This document shows, piece after piece, positions 1-8,104 of a stretch of DNA of 15,623 nt. Both the position numbers and the translations under genes were made by a program. The stretch comes from Candidatus Hydrogenedentota bacterium (GTDB lineage: Bacteria; Hydrogenedentota; Hydrogenedentia; Hydrogenedentiales; GCA-2746185), in contig DTSJ01000103.1 of NCBI GenBank assembly GCA_012965445.1, positions 1 through 15,623 on the forward strand, read 5' to 3'. Numbering within the stretch: position 1 is the stretch's first letter; every line of letters begins with the position of its first letter. The notes beneath the pieces are model-generated. The model made no database searches and was not told where the DNA came from. It saw only the letters and a list, made by a program, of their open reading frames with translations.

Positions 1-2
1 CC

Positions 3-209
3 GAGAAAGGTCTTGTGCGGGTTAAGGTTTACGACGTTACAAACGGCGAATACAAGGAATTGGTTGCCGGATCGAAATTGTTTCCACGGGAACAATCTCT
101 GAAGGATATTGTGGTTGATCAAGATAATCGGATCCTCGTGCTTGATCCCCGTAACAACATGGTGCGCATTTTTGAAGAGAAGGAAACGCGTGATGAAAAA
201 AGAACTTAG
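3..209 (+). CDS. NHL-type beta-propeller protein, C-terminal end (5' partial)
   Basis: The reading frame is open from the left edge of the window, so only about the last 68 residues of a longer protein are seen. A GTG at 15 exists, but the frame continues upstream of it and there is no reason to start there. The visible part ends in a pattern of short beta strands, including DIVVDQDNRILVLDPRNNMVRIF, typical of the last blade of an NHL or six-bladed propeller. NHL propellers usually act as extracytoplasmic binding scaffolds; the ligand cannot be told here. The end overlaps the next gene by 17 bases, which places it at the head of the redox operon seen in this window. The fold call rests on the strand pattern only and the function is unknown. 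Confidence 0.6.
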   Translation, partial: EKGLVRVKVYDVTNGEYKELVAGSKLFPREQSLKDIVVDQDNRILVLDPRNNMVRIFEEKETRDEKRT

Positions 210-390
210 TCGACACGATTTTTTACAGAGCCTCGGACGAAAGGGGATGATGCTTTCGCTCGGGATTGTCGGGACTGCTGCGGTACATGGTTCCAAAACC
301 GTTGCAGAGTGCTTCAATCACAACTACTGCGATTCGTGTTTCAGTTTCAAAGGCTGCACGCTACCAGAGAAGAAGGAGATCGACGCATGA
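193..390 (+). CDS. small Tat-like exported protein with four cysteines
   Basis: This is a 65-residue protein. ATG 193 is chosen because a purine-rich ribosome site (aagagaagga) lies just upstream and because the lysine-rich start is followed by SRHDFLQSLG and a short hydrophobic stretch (about residues 19-31). That resembles a Tat signal, but only one arginine of the usual pair is present. The mature part would be only about 30 residues and holds four cysteines, C40, C46, C49 and C55 (C-x5-C-x2-C-x5-C), enough to ligate one iron-sulfur cluster or a metal. It overlaps the gene before it by 17 bases and the gene after it by 4 (ATGA), so it is very likely translated with the exported iron-sulfur protein that follows. 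I do not recognise the family. It could be a small electron-transfer partner or an assembly factor. Confidence 0.7.
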   Translation: MKKELSRHDFLQSLGRKGMMLSLGIVGTAAVHGSKTVAECFNHNYCDSCFSFKGCTLPEKKEIDA

Positions 391-944
391 GCGAGCTTAA
401 GAAATTCGACAGGCGTGATTTTATCCGCGGCGCGGCAGCGCTTGGTTTCGTGGGCGCGACATGGTCTGCCAGCGGCGAGAAATCTGAAGGAACGGTGTGG
501 CAGCTGGACCCGTCCAAATGTACACAGTGCGGCCGATGTGCGACACACTGTGTCTTGGCTCCCTCTGCGGTCAAGTGCTTGAATCAATTCAATATATGCG
601 GCTATTGCGATTTATGTTTTGGATATTTGCAGCCTAATTCACGTGAATGGGACACCGGCGCCGAAAATCAGCTGTGCCCGACTGCTGCTATCAAGCGCAC
701 GTATATTGAAGCTCCATACTATGAATACCTCATCGATGAGGATCGGTGTATTGGCTGTGCGAAATGCGTGAATGCGTGTATGGTGTTCGGTAACGCGTCG
801 TTCTACCTGCAGATTCGTCAGGATGTCTGCATAAACTGCAATGAGTGTTCCATAGCGAAGGCTTGTCCCTCGGACTGTTTTAGCGAAGAACCTGCGTCCA
901 AACCTTACATTTACTTAACGGGTGATGAGTCTACAACAAAATGA
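387..944 (+). CDS. Tat-exported ferredoxin-like protein with four [4Fe-4S] sites (NapG/MauM-like)
   Basis: The protein has 185 residues. The start at 387 has a good ribosome site (aagaaggaga) and gives a clear twin-arginine signal, DRRDFIRGAAALG (residues 8-20), so the folded iron-sulfur protein is probably exported to the periplasm. Four cysteine groups can be read: C45/C48/C51/C55, C71/C74/C77 with C97, C121/C124/C127/C131, and C148/C151/C154/C160. C64 and C164 are extra. This layout fits the NapG/MauM group of exported 4x[4Fe-4S] proteins, which pass electrons between a NapH-type membrane protein and a periplasmic partner. The next gene is exactly such a membrane protein and overlaps this one by 4 bases, which supports the pairing. 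The substrate-facing enzyme is not in the window. A DmsB-like electron-transfer subunit is the main alternative. Confidence 0.8.
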   Translation: MSELKKFDRRDFIRGAAALGFVGATWSASGEKSEGTVWQLDPSKCTQCGRCATHCVLAPSAVKCLNQFNICGYCDLCFGYLQPNSREWDTGAENQLCPTAAIKRTYIEAPYYEYLIDEDRCIGCAKCVNACMVFGNASFYLQIRQDVCINCNECSIAKACPSDCFSEEPASKPYIYLTGDESTTK

Positions 945-2239
945 AAAAGACACTAGCCAGTATATTCGTTGGAATCGTCGTATTGTCCTTGGCACCGCAC
1001 GTTGGTGCGATTGAGGTCGAACTCAAGTTTGAGCCTCCGGATTTCGAGACTGCTTATGTTCTCCCGGACATCTATGCGCCCGCGCCAGACTCGACATTTG
1101 GCTGGTGGGATTCAGTAATCCTGTTCGCGGCGTTGTCGCTTGCTACTTGGTTTGTATTCAAATCTCGTTCGCGGCGTGGTCTGTTTCTCTTGAGCATTTT
1201 TTCGCTGGGATTTTTCGGATTCTATCGAAACGGATGCATCTGTCCAGTCGGGTCGACTCAAAATGTAATGGCGGCAGTCTTTATACCGGATGTCGGTGTG
1301 TCAGCGATTGTCGTGTCGTTCTTCGTGCTTCCGCTGCTTTTCTCGCTGTTTTTCGGACGAGTGTTCTGTGCTTCAGTTTGTCCGCTTGGCGCTATACAGG
1401 AACTCGTCGCCGTAGCGCCTATCCGGATTTCGCCCGCACTGGAGAGAGTTCTGGGACTTGGAAAGTACATCTATCTTGGGCTGGCGACTCTCGGTGTGGC
1501 GACTGGTGCCGGGTTCCTCGTGTGCCGATACGATCCTTTCGTTGGTATCTACCGAATGGGTCACAGCTACAACATGCTGCTGGCTGGTGCTGCGATTCTG
1601 ATCCTAGGAGTATTCGTGGCACGACCGTACTGCCGGTTTCTTTGCCCGTACGGGGTCCTGCTCGGCTGGATGTCATATTTTTCCAAGTTTCACCTGGATA
1701 TCCCGCCGTCCCCGTGCGTGTCGTGCAGGCTCTGTGAAGATTCGTGTCCGTACAATGCTATCGACATGCCCACGCCCGCGAGTCTTGTGGATAAGCCTGA
1801 AATCGGGAAGAAACGCATTCGCATTACGTTGCTGGCATCGCCGCTGTTGATTCTCGCTGGTGCCGTTATCGGCTACATGATGTACGAGCCGCTGTCCCGT
1901 ATGCATCCGACTGTGTCATTGAGCGAGCAGATCGCGCTTGAGGATCGGGGCGTGATGACGGGCGAGAATCTCGATACCGATACGTTCCGCACAAGTGATA
2001 TTACAACTGAGCAGCTGCACCTGGATGCGGATGCGGTTCGCGAAACGTTCAAGACTGGTGGAGCCTGGTTCGGGGCGTTCATTATGCTTATCGTCAGTCT
2101 GAAACTTGTCGGCCTGTCCATTGTGAAAAAGCGCGATATCTTTACGCCCCGCAAGGAAGCCTGCTATAGTTGCGGTCGGTGCTACCCGTATTGTCCGGTC
2201 GAGGAAGAAGAACAAGAAATGGGAAGTCATGCGGCTTAA
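941..2239 (+). CDS. NapH/NosR-type membrane iron-sulfur protein
   Basis: This 432-residue membrane protein has a signal-like N-terminus (residues 1-24) and about five or six further hydrophobic segments. Cysteine pairs typical of the NapH/NosR/MauN family sit at membrane edges: C99/C101, CASVCPLG at 143-150 and CRFLCPYG at 231-238. Two cytoplasmic-type [4Fe-4S] sets follow: C259/C262/C265/C269 and, near the C-terminus, C408/C411/C414/C418. Family members take electrons from quinol or cytoplasmic donors and pass them to a periplasmic ferredoxin. A loop of about 70 residues (about 310-380) between the last two membrane segments and the extra C-terminal cluster make it longer than NapH (usually under 300 residues), closer to the C-terminal half of NosR. 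It starts with an ATGA overlap on the NapG-like gene. The family call is firm; the direction of electron flow is inferred. Confidence 0.85.
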   Translation: MKKTLASIFVGIVVLSLAPHVGAIEVELKFEPPDFETAYVLPDIYAPAPDSTFGWWDSVILFAALSLATWFVFKSRSRRGLFLLSIFSLGFFGFYRNGCICPVGSTQNVMAAVFIPDVGVSAIVVSFFVLPLLFSLFFGRVFCASVCPLGAIQELVAVAPIRISPALERVLGLGKYIYLGLATLGVATGAGFLVCRYDPFVGIYRMGHSYNMLLAGAAILILGVFVARPYCRFLCPYGVLLGWMSYFSKFHLDIPPSPCVSCRLCEDSCPYNAIDMPTPASLVDKPEIGKKRIRITLLASPLLILAGAVIGYMMYEPLSRMHPTVSLSEQIALEDRGVMTGENLDTDTFRTSDITTEQLHLDADAVRETFKTGGAWFGAFIMLIVSLKLVGLSIVKKRDIFTPRKEACYSCGRCYPYCPVEEEEQEMGSHAA

Positions 2240-2329
2240 GTGCAATCCCCAACTAGAGACTTAAGATTCGACGTGCGACGGCAACCTCAGTCATTAAATA
2301 ACGAGTGATTCAGAATTACAGGAAGTTCG

Positions 2330-4078
2330 ATGCTAGAAAAGAGAGAGTTCGAAAAAAACGATTTTATGTACCGCGTTTCGTTTATGCTGACGATGGTGGC
2401 GGGTTCTTTTTCGCTGCTGGTATTCGTAATGCTTGTCATCAATTATCTGCAGATTCGTGCGGCTGATCCCGTGGATAATGAGATGCTCACACAGATGCGC
2501 ATTGAATACGCGAATCTGCCCGACGAAGACGCGGTGTTGGCGCAGCGCATTCAGGATCTCGATCTGCTCACGCGCAAAGCGTTTTTCACCACGCAGAACC
2601 ATCTTCGTATTGGAGCGATCATGCTGCTGGTCGGGATTTCCGTGTTCATGGTCGCTTTCAAGAACATGACACGCTGGCGACCTGATTTACCGGAGCTGGC
2701 TGAAGTACCGACGGCTGAACGTGAATTTCTGGCTTTGGCGGAGGCCCGAAATTTGATTACGTGGGGGGCAGTAATACTACTCGGCGGCGGACTTGCCGCT
2801 TCATTTTTAACCGAGAGCGCACTTGTTCCAGGAGCCGGAGCGGCAACGGCGGACTCAGGGGATGACGCGGAGGAATCTATCATAGCAAAGGAATTCCCGG
2901 ACTGGGATGCTATGCAGCTGCAATGGCCGGCCTTCCGTGGCGCGGGGTCGCTGGGGCTCGCGCATTACGAAAATGCGCCGATCGACTGGGACATTGAATC
3001 GGGAAAAAACATTCGCTGGAGCGTGGAACTTCCTCGTGTCGGCACGAACTCGCCCGTTGTCTGGGGCAATCGGCTTTTCATGAGCGGCGCAGACGAGTCG
3101 GTGCGTGAGGTCTACTGTTATGACACGGAGACTGGTGACCTGCTCTGGACGCGATCCGTGGAGGGCCTGGAAGGAACGCCTGATGAACCTCCGCAGATCA
3201 ACGAGGAGACGGGATTCTCAGCGCCGACATTGGCTGTGCACGGCGATCAGGTGTTCGCGATATTTGCGAACGCGGATTTGGTTTCTTACGATTTCGAAGG
3301 AAATCTGATCTGGGGATACAACGTGGGCTACCTTGAAAATCACTATGGCCACTCTTCGTCGCTGCTCGCCTACGGCGGACTCCTCTACATTCAGTTTGAC
3401 CAGGTCGAGAACGGCGAGTTGATCGCAATTAATGCGGCGGACGGAGAAGTGGTCTGGGCGATGCCGCGTGAGGAGATTTCGTGGGCTTCGCCTATCGTGG
3501 CGCCTACGGAGTTTGGTCCGCAGCTTATTTTGGTATCAGAAGAAAACGTTGATGCCTACGATCCTGAAACCGGAAAGTTACTGTGGCGCGAAGAAGTTCT
3601 TGGCGGTGAAGTCTCTCCGTCTCCCGCTTACAGCAACGGCATTGTGTTTGCCGCCAACGAATACGCGATGGCTTCGGCAATACAGCTGACGGGATCTGAA
3701 GATGCCGTTGCGACCGAAGTGGCGTGGGATTACGATAATTATCTTCCCGAGGTGTCGAGTCCTGTCGGCGACGGAAAACGTTTCTACTTTGCAACGACGA
3801 TCGGAGACTTGGTCTGTCTTAATGCGAACACGGGTGAGGAACTGTGGGTGGAAGAGATGGATGATGGATTCTACTCGTCGCCGGTACTCGTGAATGACCG
3901 ACTCTACGTTCTCGATATACCCGGCGTGATGTACATTATCAAAGCTGGACCTGAATACGAGCTGATCGCAAAAATTGACATGGGCGAACTCACGTTTGCG
4001 ACACCGGCGTTCATGGATGGACGCATCTATATTCGTACAGAAGGTCACCTGTACTGCATCGAGGAACAGGATGTCTAG
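2330..4078 (+). CDS. membrane-anchored PQQ-like beta-propeller protein
   Basis: The protein has 582 residues and is preceded by a good ribosome site (caggaag). Three membrane segments are visible (about 17-41, 91-112 and 142-162). The basic stretch KNMTRWRP after the second suggests that loop is cytoplasmic, which puts the propeller outside. From about residue 195 to the end there are PQQ-type repeats, each with a blade-closing tryptophan in contexts such as GDLLW, GNLIW, GEVVW, GKLLW and GEELW. The propeller begins with WPAFRG (199-204), shared with other propellers in this window. Family members include PQQ dehydrogenases and non-enzymatic scaffolds; no PQQ-dehydrogenase active-site or calcium-ligand pattern could be assigned by eye. 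Its stop overlaps the NuoE-NuoF fusion by 8 bases, which ties it to the redox operon. It may hold the complex at the membrane or sense substrate; that is inference. Confidence 0.8.
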   Translation: MLEKREFEKNDFMYRVSFMLTMVAGSFSLLVFVMLVINYLQIRAADPVDNEMLTQMRIEYANLPDEDAVLAQRIQDLDLLTRKAFFTTQNHLRIGAIMLLVGISVFMVAFKNMTRWRPDLPELAEVPTAEREFLALAEARNLITWGAVILLGGGLAASFLTESALVPGAGAATADSGDDAEESIIAKEFPDWDAMQLQWPAFRGAGSLGLAHYENAPIDWDIESGKNIRWSVELPRVGTNSPVVWGNRLFMSGADESVREVYCYDTETGDLLWTRSVEGLEGTPDEPPQINEETGFSAPTLAVHGDQVFAIFANADLVSYDFEGNLIWGYNVGYLENHYGHSSSLLAYGGLLYIQFDQVENGELIAINAADGEVVWAMPREEISWASPIVAPTEFGPQLILVSEENVDAYDPETGKLLWREEVLGGEVSPSPAYSNGIVFAANEYAMASAIQLTGSEDAVATEVAWDYDNYLPEVSSPVGDGKRFYFATTIGDLVCLNANTGEELWVEEMDDGFYSSPVLVNDRLYVLDIPGVMYIIKAGPEYELIAKIDMGELTFATPAFMDGRIYIRTEGHLYCIEEQDV

Positions 4079-6560
4079 CGAACTCGAAATACTCGAATAC
4101 GATATCGCCGATATTGAGGCGATAGTTGAAGATAACGGGACCGGCCCCGAAGCGGTTATACCGATTCTGCAGGCGATCCAAAAAAAGTATCGATACCTGC
4201 CGGGTGTTGCGCTTGAACGCGTCTGCGAAATGACTGATATATTGCCGTCCTCCATTGAGGGTGTCGCAACGTTCTATACTCAATTCCGCACCGAGCCCGT
4301 TGGTGAGCATGTCATCAGCCTTTGTGACGGCACCGCTTGCCATGTTAAGGGAGCCGAAGACATTCACGATGCCGTCTGCGACGATCTCGGCATTGCCCAT
4401 GATGCGGATACTGACGAAGACCGTAAATACACGATTCAGAAAGTCGCATGTCTTGGGTGTTGTTCGCTGGCGCCGGCGATGAAGATTGACGAAGTAACTT
4501 ACGCGAACGTTCAGATCGATTCCGTGCCGCCCGTGTTCAAGGACTTCGAAAAGCGCGAGGCGGAAGGCGGCGGCCCGAATACCAATTTGCCGCCGCGTGA
4601 GACGAAGCAGAACGGTGCGGAAATTCGGATCGGCCTGGACTCCTGCTGCATTGCGGGTGGAACCGACAGGATTGAAGCGGCCGTAGAAGCGGCTCTTCGC
4701 GATATCGATTCGACTGTACCTATCAAACACGTCAGTTGCGTGCATATGTGCCATCAGGTTCCCGTCATTGAGGTCGTGCAGGAAGGCAAGCCGACATCGA
4801 TGTACGTGAAGGTTGAAGAGGAAGACATCAGCGAGATCGTGTCGCGTCATTTCAAGGCGGTCAATCCGCTTACGAAACTCAAAACAGCCGCGATGAAATG
4901 GTCCGAGCACCTCTACGGAGATTTGGGTCAGGAAGAGATGGTTGACCGTCATGGTGCGGACGTGCGCGATAACCCCGTTGCTTCTTCCACGTTTCTTACG
5001 AAACAAATACATATCGCTACGGAGCACCGCGGCGATCTCGATCCAGCGAGTCTTGACGAGTATTTGAGACGCGGCGGATTCATGGCGCTTGAGAAATGCC
5101 TGTTCGGAGCGACTAAAGGTGTTGCGCTCATGTCCAGCCATCGCGGCGAATCGCCCGTGGCACACTCGACTGAGGAAGGATGGAGTGCCGAACGCATCAT
5201 CCAAGAGATGCTGGACAGCGGACTGCGCGGTCGCGGGGGCGCAGGATTTCCGACGGGTCGAAAATGGCAGTTTGTCAATCAGGCACCCGGCGAAAAGAAA
5301 TACATTATCTGCAATGGTGACGAGGGTGATCCAGGGGCATTCATGGATCGAATGATCCTCGAATCGTACGCGTATCGGGTTATTGAGGGGATGGCTATCA
5401 GCTCGCTGGCTGTGGGTGCAGACGAAGGTATCCTCTACATCCGGGCGGAGTACCCGCTGGCTACGAAGCGAATGCGCCAGGCGATTATCGATTGCGAGGA
5501 AGCCGGAATTATCGGCGATAATATACTTGGAACTGGAAAGGCATTGCATCTCAGGATTATGGAAGGTGCAGGCGCGTTCGTATGCGGCGAAGAAACCGCT
5601 CTCATCGCATCGCTTGAAGGCAAGCGCGGTATGCCGACGATTCGACCTCCTTTCCCTGCGATCAAAGGTCTCTGGGGTTGCCCGACACTTATCAACAATA
5701 CTGAAACGCTTGCGATGGTACCGTGGATTATTCGGAACGGCGCGGAGAAATTTGCGGAGCTCGGCACGGAGCGCAGCAAAGGGACAAAAGTATTTTCGCT
5801 CGCTGGAAAGATTCGGAACGGCGGACTGATTGAAGTGCCGATGGGCATCACGATTCGGGAGATTGTCGAAGACATCGGCGGCGGGATTGAGGATGGCCGC
5901 GAGTTCAAGGCCATGCTCGTCGGCGGACCTTCAGGAGGGTGTATTCCGGCATCTCTTGGCGACACACCGGTTGATTACGAGGCATTGTCTGAGATTGGCG
6001 CGATGATGGGTTCCGGCGGCCTGATTGTACTTGACGATTCTGACTGCATTGTCGAGATGTGTCGCTATTTCCTCTCCTTTACTCAAGAAGAATCCTGCGG
6101 AAAATGCACACCCTGCCGCATTGGAACGATGCGCATGAAGGAAATGCTTGAACGCTTGACTCAGGGTAAGGGCAAAGAGAGCGACTTGGATCTGCTCAAT
6201 GAACTTGGGGAAGTTGTTAAGAACCAGAGTCTCTGCGGACTCGGTAAAACCGCACCGAATCCCGTGCTGACCGCGCTGAAGTATTTCAAAGAGGAGTTTA
6301 TCGCGCATGTAAACGGCAAGTGTCCTGCGGGCAAGTGCAAAGGCCTTATCGATTACTGGATCATTGATACCTGCATCGGCTGCACTAAATGCGAACAAGT
6401 CTGTCCGATTGACGATTGCATTGAATCGACCCCGTTTAAACTGCATACGATCAACCTGGATACCTGTACACGCTGCGATATGTGTCTACCGGTATGCCCG
6501 ACCGACGCGATTCTGGCGGGATCGCGGGACCTTGAGGAATTGACAGTTGGTACATCTTAA
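4071..6560 (+). CDS. NuoE-NuoF fusion with extra thioredoxin-like and 2[4Fe-4S] ferredoxin domains (HydB/HndC-like flavin subunit)
   Basis: The 829-residue protein starts at ATG 4071 behind gaggaacagg, overlapping the propeller gene by 8 bases. Domains in order: NuoE (1-155) with [2Fe-2S] ligands C85, C90, C127 and C131; a second thioredoxin-like ferredoxin (about 185-265) with C192/C193, C223 and C227; NuoF (about 290-750) with the NADH/FMN glycine loop RGRGGAGFPTG at 386-396, CNGDEGDPGAF and [4Fe-4S] ligands C676, C679, C682 and C722; then a ferredoxin with C768/C771/C774/C778 and C799/C802/C805/C809. The added thioredoxin-like and C-terminal ferredoxin domains are hallmarks of HydB/HndC-type subunits in electron-bifurcating hydrogenases and related complexes, rather than of respiratory complex I. 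It would oxidise or reduce NAD(H) in the cytoplasm. No hydrogenase catalytic subunit lies here, so its partner is unknown. All key residues look intact. Confidence 0.92.
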   Translation: MSSELEILEYDIADIEAIVEDNGTGPEAVIPILQAIQKKYRYLPGVALERVCEMTDILPSSIEGVATFYTQFRTEPVGEHVISLCDGTACHVKGAEDIHDAVCDDLGIAHDADTDEDRKYTIQKVACLGCCSLAPAMKIDEVTYANVQIDSVPPVFKDFEKREAEGGGPNTNLPPRETKQNGAEIRIGLDSCCIAGGTDRIEAAVEAALRDIDSTVPIKHVSCVHMCHQVPVIEVVQEGKPTSMYVKVEEEDISEIVSRHFKAVNPLTKLKTAAMKWSEHLYGDLGQEEMVDRHGADVRDNPVASSTFLTKQIHIATEHRGDLDPASLDEYLRRGGFMALEKCLFGATKGVALMSSHRGESPVAHSTEEGWSAERIIQEMLDSGLRGRGGAGFPTGRKWQFVNQAPGEKKYIICNGDEGDPGAFMDRMILESYAYRVIEGMAISSLAVGADEGILYIRAEYPLATKRMRQAIIDCEEAGIIGDNILGTGKALHLRIMEGAGAFVCGEETALIASLEGKRGMPTIRPPFPAIKGLWGCPTLINNTETLAMVPWIIRNGAEKFAELGTERSKGTKVFSLAGKIRNGGLIEVPMGITIREIVEDIGGGIEDGREFKAMLVGGPSGGCIPASLGDTPVDYEALSEIGAMMGSGGLIVLDDSDCIVEMCRYFLSFTQEESCGKCTPCRIGTMRMKEMLERLTQGKGKESDLDLLNELGEVVKNQSLCGLGKTAPNPVLTALKYFKEEFIAHVNGKCPAGKCKGLIDYWIIDTCIGCTKCEQVCPIDDCIESTPFKLHTINLDTCTRCDMCLPVCPTDAILAGSRDLEELTVGTS
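6534..6539 (+). promoter_or_regulatory. ribosome binding site that fixes a TTG start
   Basis: The sequence gaggaa lies 7 bases upstream of TTG 6547, inside the end of the NuoE-NuoF gene. No ATG or GTG codon gives a full [2Fe-2S] domain for the next gene, so this site supports the TTG start and translational coupling across the 14-base overlap. Confidence 0.6.
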
Positions 6561-8052
6561 AATTAATAACAATGAAGTCGAAGTTGAAGAAGGCACCACG
6601 CTTATCCATGCTGCGCGGGCGATGGGCATAGAAGTCCCCACACTTTGTTACTGGGAAGGTGTGCGGCCGATGAATTCGTGCATGCTCTGCGTGATGCGCG
6701 ATTCCAACACTGGCTTGCTTCATCCTTCGTGTTCGACCGTAGCGCAGGAAGGCATGGACATTGAAACTGACAGCGGCGATGTATGTGAAGCGCGGAAAGA
6801 TGTTCTTGAGCTTACGATCAGCGAACACGTCGGAGACTGCGAGGCTCCTTGTACACACACTTGCCCCGCTTCGATGAACATTCCCGTGATGATGCGCCAA
6901 ATTTACGAAGGCGACCTCGATGGTGCAGCCTACACCGTCACCAACGGACTAGTTTTTCCCGGCACGCTCGGTTACGTATGCCCTGCACCGTGCCAGAGCC
7001 CGTGCCGTCGCAAGAGCTATGATCAGACGATGGAGATTAAGCTGCTGCATCGTGAAGTTTCGGAGAAGGCACTCATCGATAATCCAGAATTGTTGGATTG
7101 TCCTGAAGACACGGGAAAGAAAGTCGCCATTATTGGCGGGGGACTGTGCGGTATGTCGTCGGCATGGGTTCTGCGCAAGAAGGGCCACGCGTGTACTGTT
7201 TTCGAAAAAGAGGCAAAGGCCGGGGGCAAAGTTCGCGCTCTGACCGAAGAAGAACTCCCGAAGGGTGTACTCGATGCCGAAATTGATTTCATAGAACGCC
7301 TCGGCGTGAAGTTCGAATGCGGTACGGAGATCAACGGTAACGGCGACTTGGAGGCGATCTTGTCGGAGTACGATTCGGTTATTGTGGCCTGCAAAGGCGT
7401 TGCTAAGCCGGGGGGAAAAATATTCGAAGCCAAAGAGCACAAGCTTGACGTTCGTGCCGTTGGAAACGGAAAGACAACTGGGCTTTGGGTGGACAAATAC
7501 CTGAAAAGTGTTGAAATCAAGCCCGAGCCGAAACTGTTCGACTCCAAATACGGAAAGCTGGACAAGAAGAACCTCAGTAAACTTCTTGAAAACAAGACGG
7601 CCCTTGATATCCCGACCATTGAAGGAGATTTGGTCGATGCGCGCGTGGAAGCGGGTCGATGTCTGCATTGCGACTGCCGAAAACGTGTGAGCTGCGGACT
7701 GCGAAAATGGGCTTCGGACTATGGCGCCGAGAAAAAGAAGTACTTTGCCTCGGAAACGCCTGACGTTAGAATACTTGGAAGCGGAAACGTTATTTTGGAG
7801 CCTGGAAAGTGTATTCGCTGCGGATTGTGCGTGGCTATCGCAGAAAAACACGGCGAGGACATTGGTCTGACATTCGCCAATCGGGGCTTCGATATGGAGA
7901 TTAGAGTTCCCTTTGACCACAGTTTTGACGATGCCCTGAAAAAGTCGGCTGCCGAATGCGTTGAGGCCTGCCCTACGGCGGCAATTGCGTTCCGCAATGT
8001 TGAAGATGTACAGTCCTGCCACACCACGACCTTGATTAAACTCACTCGATAG
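6547..8052 (+). CDS. NuoG-type [2Fe-2S] / GltD-like FAD iron-sulfur protein, apparently lacking the NAD(P) domain
   Basis: This 501-residue protein uses a TTG start that overlaps the NuoE-NuoF gene by 14 bases. Residues 1-75 are a NuoG-type ferredoxin with C34, C45, C48 and C62. Residues 93-155 match the iron-sulfur N-domain of GltD/NfnB-like proteins (C98, C102, C106, C145, C149, C153). Residues 191-280 hold an FAD-type Rossmann start, IIGGGLCG (195-202), with E220 after the second strand. In GltD-like enzymes a second Rossmann domain for NAD(P)H follows; here the chain passes directly from VIVACKG (278-284) to a stretch (about 298-330) resembling the end of the FAD domain. The C-terminal part adds C372/C375/C377/C383 and C422/C425/C428 with C475. 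It likely carries electrons between the NuoEF-like flavin unit and another partner, with NADH handled only by NuoF. The domain loss is my inference. Confidence 0.85.
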   Translation: MVHLKINNNEVEVEEGTTLIHAARAMGIEVPTLCYWEGVRPMNSCMLCVMRDSNTGLLHPSCSTVAQEGMDIETDSGDVCEARKDVLELTISEHVGDCEAPCTHTCPASMNIPVMMRQIYEGDLDGAAYTVTNGLVFPGTLGYVCPAPCQSPCRRKSYDQTMEIKLLHREVSEKALIDNPELLDCPEDTGKKVAIIGGGLCGMSSAWVLRKKGHACTVFEKEAKAGGKVRALTEEELPKGVLDAEIDFIERLGVKFECGTEINGNGDLEAILSEYDSVIVACKGVAKPGGKIFEAKEHKLDVRAVGNGKTTGLWVDKYLKSVEIKPEPKLFDSKYGKLDKKNLSKLLENKTALDIPTIEGDLVDARVEAGRCLHCDCRKRVSCGLRKWASDYGAEKKKYFASETPDVRILGSGNVILEPGKCIRCGLCVAIAEKHGEDIGLTFANRGFDMEIRVPFDHSFDDALKKSAAECVEACPTAAIAFRNVEDVQSCHTTTLIKLTR

Positions 8053-8104
8053 GAAATATTTCGTCCTATTTCTTTCGTTATGCCCTGTAGGGAAGGCCAC
8101 CACT

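Noticed and set aside
2235..2265. CTTAAGT / ACTTAAG inverted repeat in the 90-base gap after the NapH-like gene
   Set aside because: CTTAAG is itself a palindrome, so finding two copies makes an inverted repeat trivially. The 17-base loop and 7-base AT-rich arms give little stability.
3578..4255. Minus-strand frame of 225 codons over the propeller/NuoEF junction
   Set aside because: It is antisense to two well-supported overlapping genes and has no ribosome site or motif.
4011..5549. Long minus-strand open frame of 512 codons opposite the NuoE-NuoF gene
   Set aside because: The plus strand carries unmistakable NuoE and NuoF ligand motifs across the same bases. The antisense translation is rich in arginine, histidine and phenylalanine with no recognisable domain or start site, as expected for a shadow frame.
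8053..8076. GAAATA/TATTTC stem as a terminator after the redox operon
   Set aside because: The stem is short and AU-rich, and no run of T follows, so termination here is not supported.
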